DNA of 64,000 nucleotides from Streptomyces parvus (GCF_032121415.1 NZ_CP135079.1:4340001-4404000), one strand, 5' to 3'; shown: positions 25,678 to 34,615, counted from the first letter of the stretch. Notes: generated by a model not told the origin, from the letters alone. Translations and numbers: made by a program.

Positions 25678-26663
25678 GCGGCCGAGGCCCCCTTCGTGGC
25701 GGCCGGACGGCGGCGCAGCCTGCGCACCCGGGTCGCCCGTGTCACGTCCATGGCGTCGAGCGCCTCGTCCAGCAGCCGCTGCGGCAGGCGTCCCAGGGCC
25801 GCGGCCGCGCGCGACTTCAGTTCACGGGCCACGGCCGGTTCGAATTTGTCCAGGTCACCCAGATGGTGGGCGATGATCGCGCAGTACGTGCGTACGGCCT
25901 TCGGCAGGAACATCTCCGCCTCGCGGTCGGCGGCGGTCTCCGCGATCACCTGGTCGAATGCGCGAAGGAAATCGAGCTGACGCACATCGCCGATCTGCGT
26001 CAAGGAAGTCGCCACCCCGCGCCGGTAGAAATGGCTGAGCAGACCCAGGACGGCGAAGGATTCCGCCTCGCGGTGCAGTCGCCAGATCCACGGCCGGTCC
26101 TCCGCCGTGCGCAGCCCGTCGGTGAAGTGCAGCAGCCCCCGGTCCAGCAGCCGCCGGTGGTAGAGGCCCGCCCAGGCGAACGCGTAATCCACCGACGTGG
26201 TGCGGTGGGCCGGCAGGATCGCGGCCCGGGGATCGCTCACCACACCGTGCGGCCCGTGCGGAACCCGGCGTACGGTGCGTGCCTTGCCGTTCGCCTGGAC
26301 GTGGTCGGTGCGCACGAAGTCGCAGCCCAGCGCCTCGGCCCCGGCCACCAGCCGCTCGTAGTGCCCGGCGGCCAGCCAGTCGTCGCCGTCCAGGAAGGCG
26401 ATGTACTCGCCGCGGGCGGCGTCCAGACCGGTGTTGCGCGCGGTCGCCAGGCCGCCGTTCTCCTCGTGCCGCAGCAGGACGGCCCCGGGGATCTCGTCCG
26501 CTCCCCGGCGCAGCAGCGGGAGCGTCCCGTCGGTCGAACAGTCGTCGACGAGAAGGAACTCGAAGTCCTCGCGGGCGTTGGCCCGCAGACTTCTCAGGGT
26601 GTCGGGCGCGTAGGTCTGCACGTTGAAGAACGGCACGATGACGGAGAGCTTAACCACGCGCAT
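25674..26663 (-). CDS. family 2 glycosyltransferase (copy B)
   Basis: 329 residues, paralogue of the protein at 17023-17988: KLSVIVPFFNVQTYAPDTLR, DDCSTDGT, LDAARGEYIAFLDGDDWLA with the DGDD metal site, and a helical C-terminus ending in Arg-rich residues. An ATG at 26663 or a GTG two codons later fits the conserved start; a longer frame to 26702 has no ribosome binding site. It is the first gene of a two-gene operon with polysialyltransferase copy B, so the GT2/POLYST pair is duplicated and inverted within the cluster. Confidence 0.88.
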   Translation of the reverse strand: MRVVKLSVIVPFFNVQTYAPDTLRSLRANAREDFEFLLVDDCSTDGTLPLLRRGADEIPGAVLLRHEENGGLATARNTGLDAARGEYIAFLDGDDWLAAGHYERLVAGAEALGCDFVRTDHVQANGKARTVRRVPHGPHGVVSDPRAAILPAHRTTSVDYAFAWAGLYHRRLLDRGLLHFTDGLRTAEDRPWIWRLHREAESFAVLGLLSHFYRRGVATSLTQIGDVRQLDFLRAFDQVIAETAADREAEMFLPKAVRTYCAIIAHHLGDLDKFEPAVARELKSRAAAALGRLPQRLLDEALDAMDVTRATRVRRLRRRPAATKGASAA

Positions 26664-26865
26664 CACGTTAGGTGCGGCTCCGGCCCATTCCTTTTCCGCC
26701 ATGCGCCCAGCAGGTGAACAACGACCGACGCTCAGGTGAAGCGCCTTTTCCGGAAGGGGAATTGGCGTCCCATTCGGGGCGGTCCCCCAATCGTCGGCTC
26801 GCTGTTAACCATCTGTTGCCATCGCGTTGGGCCGCTCATCGAAATGCCTTCCTAACTTCTTGGAC

Positions 26866-28251
26866 GTGCCCCCACGTACCAGCCATGAGGCCGAACCGGC
26901 CGAGACCCCCGCCGCCCGACCGGCGCTCCGGGTCGCCGTCCTCGCCGACTCCGACACCCGGTGGAAATGGGGCGCGCTCACCGCGCGCCGCCTGACCGCC
27001 GAGGCCGCCGGGGACGGACAGGACGCGCGCCCCGTCGAGGTCAGCGGGCTGCTGCTGCGCGGCCGGGCCACCCCGACACCCCGCCAGCTCGCGGAGGTCG
27101 GCGAGGTGGGCATCGACGCCGAGCGGGTCCGCGAGGTCACCGCCGCCGAGTTCCTGCACACCGTGCGCGACGAGGGCTTCGACCTCGTCGTCCTCGCCCT
27201 CGTCGGCGGCGGCGTCCAGGCCATGCTGCACGGCATCGCAGCCCTCGGCCTGCCCCGCCGGCCCGTCGTCGTCACCGGATACGTCGGCGTCGTCTACGAG
27301 AAGCTCGCCGACGGCCTCCTCCTGCGCCACGGGGCGGACGTCGTCCTCGCCAACTCGGCCCACGACGCGGAACGTTTCCGCGCGGTGTACGAGGGGGTGG
27401 GCGCCGACGCATCGGCCGTCACCGAGGCCGCCCTGCCCTTCCTGGGCGGGGCCCCGTACCGGCCGGAAGAGGGCCGCGACACCGTGGTGTTCGCCGCCCA
27501 GCCCTCCGTACCGGCCTCCCGCGCCGACCGTACGTACCTGCTCCGCCGCCTCGTCGAGCACGCCCGGCTGCACCCGCGCCGCGAGGTGCTGCTGAAGCTG
27601 CGCTCCAAGCCCGGCGAGCACACCACGCACATCGAGGAACTGCCCTACCAGAAGCTCGCGCAGAGGCTGCCGGGCGGGCTTCCGCCCAACTTCCGCCTGG
27701 TGTACGGGCACATGGGCGAGGTCCTGGACCGCACCGACCTCCTGGTCACCGTCTCCTCGACCGCCGCGCTGGAGTCCCTGCACCGCCGTATCCCGACCGC
27801 GATCCTCACCGACCTCGGCGTCCGCGAGATGCTCGGCAACCACCACTTCGTCGGCTCCGGGCTCCTCACCTCCTGGGACCGGCTCGACGGCGGGACCCGG
27901 CCCCGGCCGGACGCGGAGTGGGTGGCGGGGCAGGGCGTCGCCGCCGACGGCTCGTACGGCACCGCCTACGACACCGCCCGCGCCAAGGTCACCGCCCTCC
28001 TCGACGCCGGTCGACTCCCGCCGCTCGCCCCCTACTACACGCCCGCCAGCGCCCCCGGCTACCTCCCCGGCATCCTCGGCCGCCACCACCTGGCCCCCGA
28101 CGGCACGCCCCTGCCCGGCGCGGCCGCGCCGCAGGAGCCCGGCCGGGTCCGGGGCGCGGTCCGCGAGACCGTCCGCAACGCGGCCCGCGGCGCCTACCGC
28201 CACGGCGTCCAGCGCGTCGCGCCGGTGATCCGCCGGATGGGGGAGCTGTGA
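26866..28251 (+). CDS. putative GT-B glycosyltransferase (DUF6716-like)
   Basis: 461 residues. The start of homology, ALRVAVLADSDTRWKWGALT, and later VVTGYVGVVYEKLADGLLLR, LLKLRSKPGEHTTHIEELPY, YGHMGEVLDRTDLLVTVSST (SSTAALES, like the SS motif of sialyltransferases) match an actinobacterial family annotated as DUF6716 putative glycosyltransferase that travels with nonulosonate genes. GTG 26866 is the best start, with a weak ribosome binding site. The tail is basic and amphipathic (RNAARGAYRHGVQRVAPVIR), perhaps for membrane contact. The stop overlaps a possible GTG of the next gene. Confidence 0.72.
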   Translation: MPPRTSHEAEPAETPAARPALRVAVLADSDTRWKWGALTARRLTAEAAGDGQDARPVEVSGLLLRGRATPTPRQLAEVGEVGIDAERVREVTAAEFLHTVRDEGFDLVVLALVGGGVQAMLHGIAALGLPRRPVVVTGYVGVVYEKLADGLLLRHGADVVLANSAHDAERFRAVYEGVGADASAVTEAALPFLGGAPYRPEEGRDTVVFAAQPSVPASRADRTYLLRRLVEHARLHPRREVLLKLRSKPGEHTTHIEELPYQKLAQRLPGGLPPNFRLVYGHMGEVLDRTDLLVTVSSTAALESLHRRIPTAILTDLGVREMLGNHHFVGSGLLTSWDRLDGGTRPRPDAEWVAGQGVAADGSYGTAYDTARAKVTALLDAGRLPPLAPYYTPASAPGYLPGILGRHHLAPDGTPLPGAAAPQEPGRVRGAVRETVRNAARGAYRHGVQRVAPVIRRMGEL

Positions 28252-28286
28252 CCACTCCAGCGGCCTCGACAACCTCAGGAACCTCC

Positions 28287-29549
28287 ATGACCCCAGGGAC
28301 AACGATGCAGCCGCCCCCGCCCCCGACCGTCCTCGCCGTGATCCCCGCCCGCGGCGGATCCAAGGGCGTACCCGCCAAGAACCTCGCCGAGGTCGGCGGA
28401 ATCCCGCTGGTCGCCCGCGCCGTTCGCGCCGCGCTCGGCGCCCCCGAGGTCACCGACGTCGTCGTCACCACCGACGACGGGGCCATCGCCGAGGCCGCCC
28501 GCACCGCCGCCGCCGACCTGCGCGCCGCCCACCGGCTGCACTGCGTTGAGCGCCCCGCCGCCATCGCGGGCGACACCGCGACCAGCGAAGCGGCCGTGCT
28601 GCACGCCCTGGACGTCTACGAGGCCGAGCGGGCCCGCACCGTCGACGTGGTCCTCCTCGTCCAGTGCACCAGCCCGTTCGTCTCCCGCGAGGACATCGAC
28701 GGCGTGGCGCGGGCGGTGGCCCACGAGGGTGCGGACACGGCCGTCACGGTCGCCCCGTTCCACGGCTTCGTCTGGCGCGACGGGCACGCGGTCGAGGAGA
28801 GCACGTACGGCGTCAACCACGACAAGTCCGTACGCCCCCGCCGCCAGGACCGCCCCCAGGACTACCTGGAGACCGGCGCCGCCTACGCCATGGACGCGGC
28901 GGGCTTCCGTACCCACCGCCACCGCTTCTTCGGCCACACCGCCCTGGTCCCCACCGACCCGGCCCGGGTGCTGGAGATCGACGACCCGCACGACCTGGCC
29001 CGCGCCCGGGCCCTCGCCCCGCTCCTGGACCCCTCCCCGCTGCCCTCCCTCGCGGACGTGGACGCGGTCGTCCTGGACTTCGACGGCACCCAGACCGACG
29101 ACCGGGTGATGGTCGACTCCGAGGGCCGCGAGACCGTCGCCGTCCACCGGGGCGACGGCCTCGGGATCGCCGCGCTGCGCAAGGCGGGCGTGCCCCTCCT
29201 GATCCTCTCCACCGAGCAGAACCCGGTCGTCGCCGCCCGGGCCCGGAAGCTGCAGATCCCCGTCCTGCACGGCATCGACCGCAAGGACGAGGCGCTGAAG
29301 CGCTGGTGCGACGAGCACTCCATCGCACCCGACCGGGTCCTCTACGTCGGCAACGACGTCAACGACCTGCCCTGCTTCTCCCTCGCCGGCTGGCCCGTCG
29401 CGGTCGCCAGCGCCCACGACTCGGTACGCGCCGCCGCGCGCGCCGTCACGACCACCCCCGGGGGCCACGGCGCCATCCGCGAGATCGCGGCCTGGCTGCT
29501 CGGCCCCACCCTCACCACCACCCACACCCCTGCTGTCCCCACCACGTAA
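28287..29549 (+). CDS. CMP-nonulosonate synthetase fused to HAD phosphatase
   Basis: 420 residues. Domain 1 (about 10-235) is an acylneuraminate cytidylyltransferase: VIPARGGSKGVPAKNLAEVG, LLVQCTSPFVSREDI, and RRQDRPQDYLETGAAYAMD. It activates a nine-carbon sugar with CTP. Domain 2 (about 250-400) is a KdsC-like HAD phosphatase: VVLDFDGTQTDDRV (nucleophile Asp and general-acid Asp), ILSTEQNPVVAARA, and GNDVNDLPCF. The same order occurs in vertebrate CMAS; in Bacteroides the Kdn-9-phosphate phosphatase is separate. Three starts are possible: GTG 28248 (GTGA overlap), ATG 28287 (CAGGA at six bases, preferred) and ATG 28305. Confidence 0.88.
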   Translation: MTPGTTMQPPPPPTVLAVIPARGGSKGVPAKNLAEVGGIPLVARAVRAALGAPEVTDVVVTTDDGAIAEAARTAAADLRAAHRLHCVERPAAIAGDTATSEAAVLHALDVYEAERARTVDVVLLVQCTSPFVSREDIDGVARAVAHEGADTAVTVAPFHGFVWRDGHAVEESTYGVNHDKSVRPRRQDRPQDYLETGAAYAMDAAGFRTHRHRFFGHTALVPTDPARVLEIDDPHDLARARALAPLLDPSPLPSLADVDAVVLDFDGTQTDDRVMVDSEGRETVAVHRGDGLGIAALRKAGVPLLILSTEQNPVVAARARKLQIPVLHGIDRKDEALKRWCDEHSIAPDRVLYVGNDVNDLPCFSLAGWPVAVASAHDSVRAAARAVTTTPGGHGAIREIAAWLLGPTLTTTHTPAVPTT

Positions 29550-29561
29550 GGAAGCACCACC

Positions 29562-30494
29562 ATGAGCACCTCCCGCCTGCGCACCTTCGGCACCCGTACC
29601 GCCGGCCCCGGCAACCCCGTCTACATCACGGGTGAGATCGGCATCAACCACAACGGCGACCTCGACAACGCCATCGCGCTGATCGACGCGGCCGCCGAAG
29701 CCGGCTGCGACGCCGTCAAGTTCCAGAAGCGCACCCCGGAGATCTGCACCCCGCGCGACCAGTGGGACATCGAGCGCGACACCCCCTGGGGCCGGATGAC
29801 GTACATCGACTACCGCCACCGCGTCGAGTTCGGCGAGGCGGAGTACACCGCCATCGCCGAGCACTGCGCCAAGCGCGGCATCGACTGGTTCGCCTCCCCG
29901 TGGGACACCGAGGCCGTCGCCTTCCTGGAGAAGTTCGACGTTCCCGCCCACAAGGTGGCCTCCGCCTCCCTCACCGACGACGAGCTGCTGCGGGCCCTGC
30001 GCGCCACCGGCCGCACGGTCATCCTCTCCACCGGCATGTCCACCCCGAAGCAGATCCGCCACGCGGTCGAGGTCCTCGGTTCGGACAACATCCTGCTCTG
30101 CCACGCCACTTCGACGTACCCGGCGAAGGCCGAGGAGCTGAACCTGCGGGTCATCAACACCCTCCAGCAGGAGTACCCGAACGTCCCGATCGGCTACTCC
30201 GGCCACGAGACCGGCCTGCAGACCACCCTCGCCGCCGTCGCGCTCGGCGCCACGTTCGTCGAGCGCCACATCACCCTGGACCGCGCCATGTGGGGCTCCG
30301 ACCAGGCCGCCTCCGTCGAGCCGCAGGGCCTGACCCGGCTGGTCCGCGACATCCGCACCATCGAGCAGTCGCTCGGCGACGGCGTCAAGAAGGTGTACGA
30401 GTCCGAGCTCGGCCCGATGAAGAAGCTCCGCCGCGTCGCGGGCGTCGTCGCCGAGACCGAGAACGCGCCGGCCCCCGAGCCGGTCGCGGTCTGA
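29562..30494 (+). CDS. NeuB-family nonulosonic acid (probably Kdn-9-P) synthase
   Basis: 310 residues. TIM-barrel condensing a hexose (phosphate) with phosphoenolpyruvate: YITGEIGINHNGDLDNAIAL, DAVKFQKRTPEICTP, WFASPWDTEAVAFLEKF, HKVASASLTDDELLRALRAT, ILSTGMSTPKQIRHAVEVLG, GYSGHETGLQ, ERHITLDRAMWGSDQAASVE. The C-terminal antifreeze-like SAF domain of standard NeuB (about 345 residues) is missing. Because no epimerase or aminotransferase genes are linked, mannose-6-phosphate is the likely substrate. Twelve bases separate it from the synthetase gene; AAGGAAG provides the ribosome binding site. Confidence 0.92.
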   Translation: MSTSRLRTFGTRTAGPGNPVYITGEIGINHNGDLDNAIALIDAAAEAGCDAVKFQKRTPEICTPRDQWDIERDTPWGRMTYIDYRHRVEFGEAEYTAIAEHCAKRGIDWFASPWDTEAVAFLEKFDVPAHKVASASLTDDELLRALRATGRTVILSTGMSTPKQIRHAVEVLGSDNILLCHATSTYPAKAEELNLRVINTLQQEYPNVPIGYSGHETGLQTTLAAVALGATFVERHITLDRAMWGSDQAASVEPQGLTRLVRDIRTIEQSLGDGVKKVYESELGPMKKLRRVAGVVAETENAPAPEPVAV

Positions 30495-30504
30495 GCGCCG
30501 ACCG

Positions 30505-31539
30505 GTGAACCTCGCCTTCGTCGAGAGCCCGGTCCAGCTCCTGAACGTCCTGGAGTGGGTTCACACCCAGGGGGGAGACGACCCGACCGCCACCACGGTC
30601 GTCGTCCTCCCCCCGGTCGACCCGATGTCGCGCGGTCAGCTGCGCCGGATGGCGGAGCTGGCCCGCGACGAGGGCATCACGGTCCGCTGGCAGGAGGCGC
30701 GCGGCGAGTCCGGCGCCCCCCTGAAGGCCCTGCGCGCCCTGGCCGGTCTGGTCAGACGCGCGGACCACATAGTGATCGGCGACCCGTTCTCCCGCTACGT
30801 CCAGCTCCTGCTGACCCTGGTCCGCGCCGACCGCCTCACGGTGGTCGACGACGGCACGGCCACGATGGAGTTCGTCGCCCAGCTGGCCCGGGGCGAGCGC
30901 CTGACCCGGTGGCACCGCCGGGGCCGCACCGGACCGCGCGAACTGGTCCTGGCCCCGGTCACCGCCACCGCCCGCCGCCGCTTCACCCCGACGGCCGACC
31001 ACACGGTCGACGTGTTCACCGCCATGCCGGTCGAGGCTCCGCCCGGCATCACGGTCACCCCGAACACCTTCGCCTGGACCCGGGCCCGCTTCGGTCCGCC
31101 CAGCATCGGCAAGGGCGCCGACCTCGTCGGCACCTCCCTGGTCGAGACGGGCGTCGTCGACCCCGTCCCGTACCAGGAGGCGGTGGCCTCCCTCGCCCGC
31201 ACGCACGGCGCCACCCGCTACTTCGCCCACCGCCGCGAGTCCGCCGAGAAACTCCACGCCCTGGAAGCCGCCACCGGCCTGGAGATAGTCCGCCCGGACC
31301 TCCCCCTGGAACTGATCGCCCGCCGCGGCCCCGTCGGCCGCACGATCGTCAGCTTCCCCTCCACGGTCGTCCACACCCTCCCCCTGGCCCTGGCCGGCAC
31401 GGGCGTGAACGTCGCGGTCTGCGACATCGCCCCGGAATGGCTCCGCGCCACGGCCTCCCCGCGCGCCCAGGGCTTCCTGAGCGGGGTCACGGAGACGGCG
31501 CGGGGGGTGCAGCGGCTGACCTCGACGGCCCACGCGTAG
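30505..31539 (+). CDS. GT52-like putative sialyltransferase
   Basis: 344 residues. Opens NLAFVESPVQLLNVLEWVHT, then ADHIVIGDPFSRYVQLLL, LTVVDDGTATMEF, RYFAHRRESAEKLHALE and TIVSFPSTVVHTLPLALAG. This order (SPxQ start, GDP, DDG, a His/Arg-Glu motif, and a late SS/ST motif) is that of GT52 and related bacterial lipooligosaccharide sialyltransferases. No membrane segment. GTG 30505, ten bases after the synthase gene, closes the four-gene operon. It probably transfers the CMP-activated sugar to the acceptor; exact linkage unknown. Confidence 0.65.
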   Translation: MNLAFVESPVQLLNVLEWVHTQGGDDPTATTVVVLPPVDPMSRGQLRRMAELARDEGITVRWQEARGESGAPLKALRALAGLVRRADHIVIGDPFSRYVQLLLTLVRADRLTVVDDGTATMEFVAQLARGERLTRWHRRGRTGPRELVLAPVTATARRRFTPTADHTVDVFTAMPVEAPPGITVTPNTFAWTRARFGPPSIGKGADLVGTSLVETGVVDPVPYQEAVASLARTHGATRYFAHRRESAEKLHALEAATGLEIVRPDLPLELIARRGPVGRTIVSFPSTVVHTLPLALAGTGVNVAVCDIAPEWLRATASPRAQGFLSGVTETARGVQRLTSTAHA

Positions 31540-31727
31540 GGGCCCGCCCGGCGTGACCTCGGTATATCTGCTCCTGGCGGCAGGCGTCGCACCGTCGGCG
31601 CGCCCCGCCCCGAAAGGAAAACCGGTATACCCGCGACCACCCTCCGTCACACCTCCTCACCCGAACTTTGTTCGCCTGCACGGCTGAAATTTCCTAGATC
31701 CATGGCCAGTTGAGGGGTCAAGGGGCC

Positions 31728-31741
31728 TACGCTTCATAAGG
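31728..31741 (+). promoter_or_regulatory. possible leaderless promoter of the M20 gene
   Basis: TACGCT at 31728-31733 is a TANNNT -10 element ending seven bases before the GTG at 31741, which would make that G the first transcribed base. No Shine-Dalgarno is present before the GTG, which supports leaderless translation. No convincing -35. Confidence 0.4.
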
Positions 31742-32988
31742 TGAACCAGTTGAAGTCCCGCGCCTCCCGCCCCCACAACCCGGCCGGCCAGCCCGGGGGA
31801 GGTGCGCTGCCCGGCAGGCTCGGTGACGAACTCCGTGCCGAGCTGATCGCCTTCCGCCGGGATCTGCACATGCACCCCGAGCTCGGCAACCAGGAGTTCC
31901 GGACCACCGCCGCCATCAAGGACCGGCTGGAGAAGGCCGGGCTGAAGCCGCAGGTCCTCGCGGTGGGGACCGGGCTCATGTGCGACGTGGGGGAGTGGGA
32001 CGGGGCCACGCCCATGCTGGCGTTGCGCGCGGACATCGACGCGCTGCCGATCCCGGACACCAAGGCCGGCGTGCCCTACCGGTCCACCGTGCCCGACCGG
32101 GCGCACGCCTGCGGCCACGACGTGCACACCACCACCGTCCTCGGCGCCGGCCTCGTGCTCGCCGATCTCGACCGGCAGGGGCTGCTGCCCAACGCCGTGC
32201 GGCTGATCTTCCAGCCCGCCGAGGAGGTCCTGCCCGGCGGCGCGGTCGACGCGATCGAGTCCGGGGTGCTGGAGGGCGTCGGCCGGATCATCGGCGTCCA
32301 CTGCGACCCGAAGGTGGACGTCGGGCGGATCGGGCTGCGGATCGGGGCCATCACCTCGGCCTGCGACCGGCTGGAGATCACGCTCGACGGGCCCGGCGGC
32401 CACACCGCCCGCCCCCACCTCACCACCGACCTGGTCACCGCCGCCGCCCGGATCGCCGTCGACGTGCCCGCGCTGCTCGGCCGCCGGGTCGACGCCCGCG
32501 CCGGGCTCGCGCTGACCTGGGGCCGCCTGGAGACCGGGCACGCCCCCAACGTCATCCCGCAGCACGCCGAACTGTCCGGCACGGTCCGCTGCCTGAACCT
32601 GGACGCCTGGCGCGAGGCACCCGACCTGGTGCACGCCGCCGTCGACGAGGTGGCCGGAATGCATCGGGCCAAGACCGTCATCAACTACGTGCGCGGCGTG
32701 CCGCCCGTGGTGAACGACGCCGAGTCCATCGGCCTGCTGGACGCCGCGATGACCGAGCGCCGCGGATCGTATGCGATCGAGGACACCGAGCAGAGCCTCG
32801 GCGGCGAGGACTTCTCCTGGTATCTGGAGCAGGTGCCCGGCGCGATGGCCCGCCTCGGCGTCCGGACCCCGGGCGACACGCGCGGGCTCGACCTGCACCG
32901 CGGCAACTTCGACGTGGACGAAGAGGCCATCACCGTAGGGGTCGAGCTGTTCACGGCCGCCGCCCTGCTCGACGGCGGCCGTTCGTGA
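31741..32988 (+). CDS. M20-family amidohydrolase
   Basis: 415 residues. Metal-dependent amidohydrolase of the M20D type that removes acyl or peptide groups (hippurate/N-acyl-amino acid type): FRRDLHMHPELGNQEFRTTA, ALRADIDALPIPD, HACGHDVHTTTVLGAG, FQPAEEVLPGGA, SACDRLEITLDGPGGHTARP and GGEDFSWYLEQVPG. His of HACGHDVH and the following Glu pair supply the two metal ligands and base. Cytoplasmic, no signal. It lies between the polymer block and the nucleoside operon on the same strand, with its own apparent promoter. Confidence 0.88.
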   Translation: MNQLKSRASRPHNPAGQPGGGALPGRLGDELRAELIAFRRDLHMHPELGNQEFRTTAAIKDRLEKAGLKPQVLAVGTGLMCDVGEWDGATPMLALRADIDALPIPDTKAGVPYRSTVPDRAHACGHDVHTTTVLGAGLVLADLDRQGLLPNAVRLIFQPAEEVLPGGAVDAIESGVLEGVGRIIGVHCDPKVDVGRIGLRIGAITSACDRLEITLDGPGGHTARPHLTTDLVTAAARIAVDVPALLGRRVDARAGLALTWGRLETGHAPNVIPQHAELSGTVRCLNLDAWREAPDLVHAAVDEVAGMHRAKTVINYVRGVPPVVNDAESIGLLDAAMTERRGSYAIEDTEQSLGGEDFSWYLEQVPGAMARLGVRTPGDTRGLDLHRGNFDVDEEAITVGVELFTAAALLDGGRS

Positions 32989-33098
32989 AGCGTTGACGCG
33001 GTCTTCGTAGGCCGTTCGTGGACTCCTGTGCCGCCTTGTGGGTGGCTTCTGTTCGCGACGATCCGATAACGGCTTCCGTACGTGCTCTTATCTGACAT

Positions 33099-33114
33099 CT
33101 ACGCGCGTTACGAT
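33099..33114 (+). promoter_or_regulatory. CTACGCGCGTTA operator overlapping the -10 of the BMP gene
   Basis: CTACGCGCGTTA at 33099-33110 is one of three related palindromes in front of nucleoside genes in this window. It abuts a -10-like TACGAT at 33109-33114, so a bound repressor would block the promoter. The other copies are at 39021-39036 (deoA) and 52591-52602 (add). Confidence 0.55.
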
Positions 33115-33170
33115 CGCGGCGAAACCAGCGCCGGAAGAGGCGCTTCGGTCAGGTTTGAAGGAGCCTCCCC

Positions 33171-34217
33171 TTGCGCCGGATCACCAGGATCACCACCGTG
33201 GGCGTCGCGTCCGCGGCGCTCGCTCTCAGCGTCACCGCGTGTGGCGGAAACTCGTCGGACGCCGGTTCCGGCTCCGACGGCGACAAGGCCGCCATCGCGT
33301 ACGACATCGGCGGCCGCGGCGACCAGTCGTTCAACGACGCCGCCTACGCGGGCCTCTCCAAGGCGGAGAAGGAGCTCGACGTCCAGGGCAGCGAGGCCGA
33401 GCCCTCCGACGGTGAGGGAGACGCGGACAAGGTCCAGCGCCTCACCGAGCTGGCCCGCTCCGGCAACAACCCGGTGATCGGCGTCGGCTTCGCCTACGCG
33501 CCCGCCATCAAGAAGGTCGCGCCGAAGTTCCCGAAGACCACCTTCGGCATCATCGACGACGCCTCGGTGACCGGCGAGAACATCGCCAACATCGTCTTCA
33601 ACGAGGAGCAGGGCTCCTACCTCGCCGGCGTCGCCGCCGCCAAGGTGACCAAGTCCAAGACGGTCGGCTTCATCGGCGGTGTCGAGACCCCGCTGATCAA
33701 GAAGTTCGAGGCGGGCTTCGTCCAGGGCGTGAAGGACACCGACGCCTCGGTCAACGTGCTTCCGCAGTACCTGACGCAGCCGCCGGACTTCGGTGGCTTC
33801 TCCAAGCCCGACCTCGGCAAGGCCGCCGCGCAGGGCCAGCTCGACAAGAAGGCCGACGTGATCTACTCGGCCGCCGGTCTGGCCGGTTCCGGTGCCATCG
33901 AGGCCGTCTCCAAGGCGGGCAAGTGGAACATCGGCGTCGACTCCGACCAGTACAAGCAGAAGGGCCTCGCGGCCTACAAGGAGTCCATCCTGACGTCGGT
34001 CACCAAGGACGTCGAGGACTCCGTGTTCAACCTGATCAAGTCGGTCCAGGACGGCAAGCCGGAGACCGGTGAGATCCGCTACGGCCTGGACAAGGACGGC
34101 GTCGGCCTGTCGATGTCCAACCCGGCTTTCACGGACATGAAGGACGTCATCGCCGCCGTGGACAAGGCCAAGCAGGAGATCATCGACGGCAAGATCACCG
34201 TCAAGACCGCTCCGTAA
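33171..34217 (+). CDS. BMP-family nucleoside-binding lipoprotein of ABC transporter
   Basis: 348 residues. Signal peptide with lipobox SVTAC (Cys24), then the BMP/PnrA-type binding protein: AIAYDIGGRGDQSFNDAAYA, NPVIGVGFAYAPAIKKVAPK, NEEQGSYLAGVAAA, TVGFIGGVETPLIKKFEAGF and NIGVDSDQYKQKGL. Members bind purine or pyrimidine nucleosides. The rare TTG start is well fixed: GAAGGAG lies seven bases upstream and the signal peptide begins there. First gene of the uptake operon; a 398-base gap follows before the ATPase, which may allow the binding protein to be made in excess. Confidence 0.92.
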   Translation: MRRITRITTVGVASAALALSVTACGGNSSDAGSGSDGDKAAIAYDIGGRGDQSFNDAAYAGLSKAEKELDVQGSEAEPSDGEGDADKVQRLTELARSGNNPVIGVGFAYAPAIKKVAPKFPKTTFGIIDDASVTGENIANIVFNEEQGSYLAGVAAAKVTKSKTVGFIGGVETPLIKKFEAGFVQGVKDTDASVNVLPQYLTQPPDFGGFSKPDLGKAAAQGQLDKKADVIYSAAGLAGSGAIEAVSKAGKWNIGVDSDQYKQKGLAAYKESILTSVTKDVEDSVFNLIKSVQDGKPETGEIRYGLDKDGVGLSMSNPAFTDMKDVIAAVDKAKQEIIDGKITVKTAP

Positions 34218-34615
34218 GGCCGGATGCCGACGGCCCCTCCCGGGCCGTGGGCCCCGGCTGGCTTCCCCGGCCCTGTCCGTACGCCGCGCGGCTCCCGCCG
34301 CCGGTGACGGGCAGGGCCGCGGGCCAGCCGCCCGAGCCGTACAAGGGCTTCGGCGAAGACCGTACAGAGGCTTCCCCGAAGACCCGCGGCCCCCGCAGTC
34401 CGCAGTACGACCGAAGAAGATCCGCCTCTCGCAGTGCTCTCCCGCCCGGTCCGGACCCCGCGTCCGGGCCGCGACGTGCACCCGTGTTTCACGATTCGGC
34501 AGCGCTACGCGTGTAGACAGCCCTCCGGCGCGATAACTTCACCCCCGCCCCCCAGGGCCCCCGAGCCCCCCCAGCCCCTCCGCCCCCGCTCCTGTCCGGC
34601 CAAGGAGAGTGCGTC
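34218..34615 (+). promoter_or_regulatory. gap between binding-protein and ATPase genes
   Basis: 398 bases without a gene. A short hairpin ACGGCCC / GGGCCGT (34231-34249, 5-base loop) soon after the stop codon could attenuate transcription. The second half is C-rich. TAG at 34514 closes the ATPase frame upstream, and AAGGAGA at 34602-34608 is the Shine-Dalgarno for the ATPase. No clear promoter. Confidence 0.4.
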
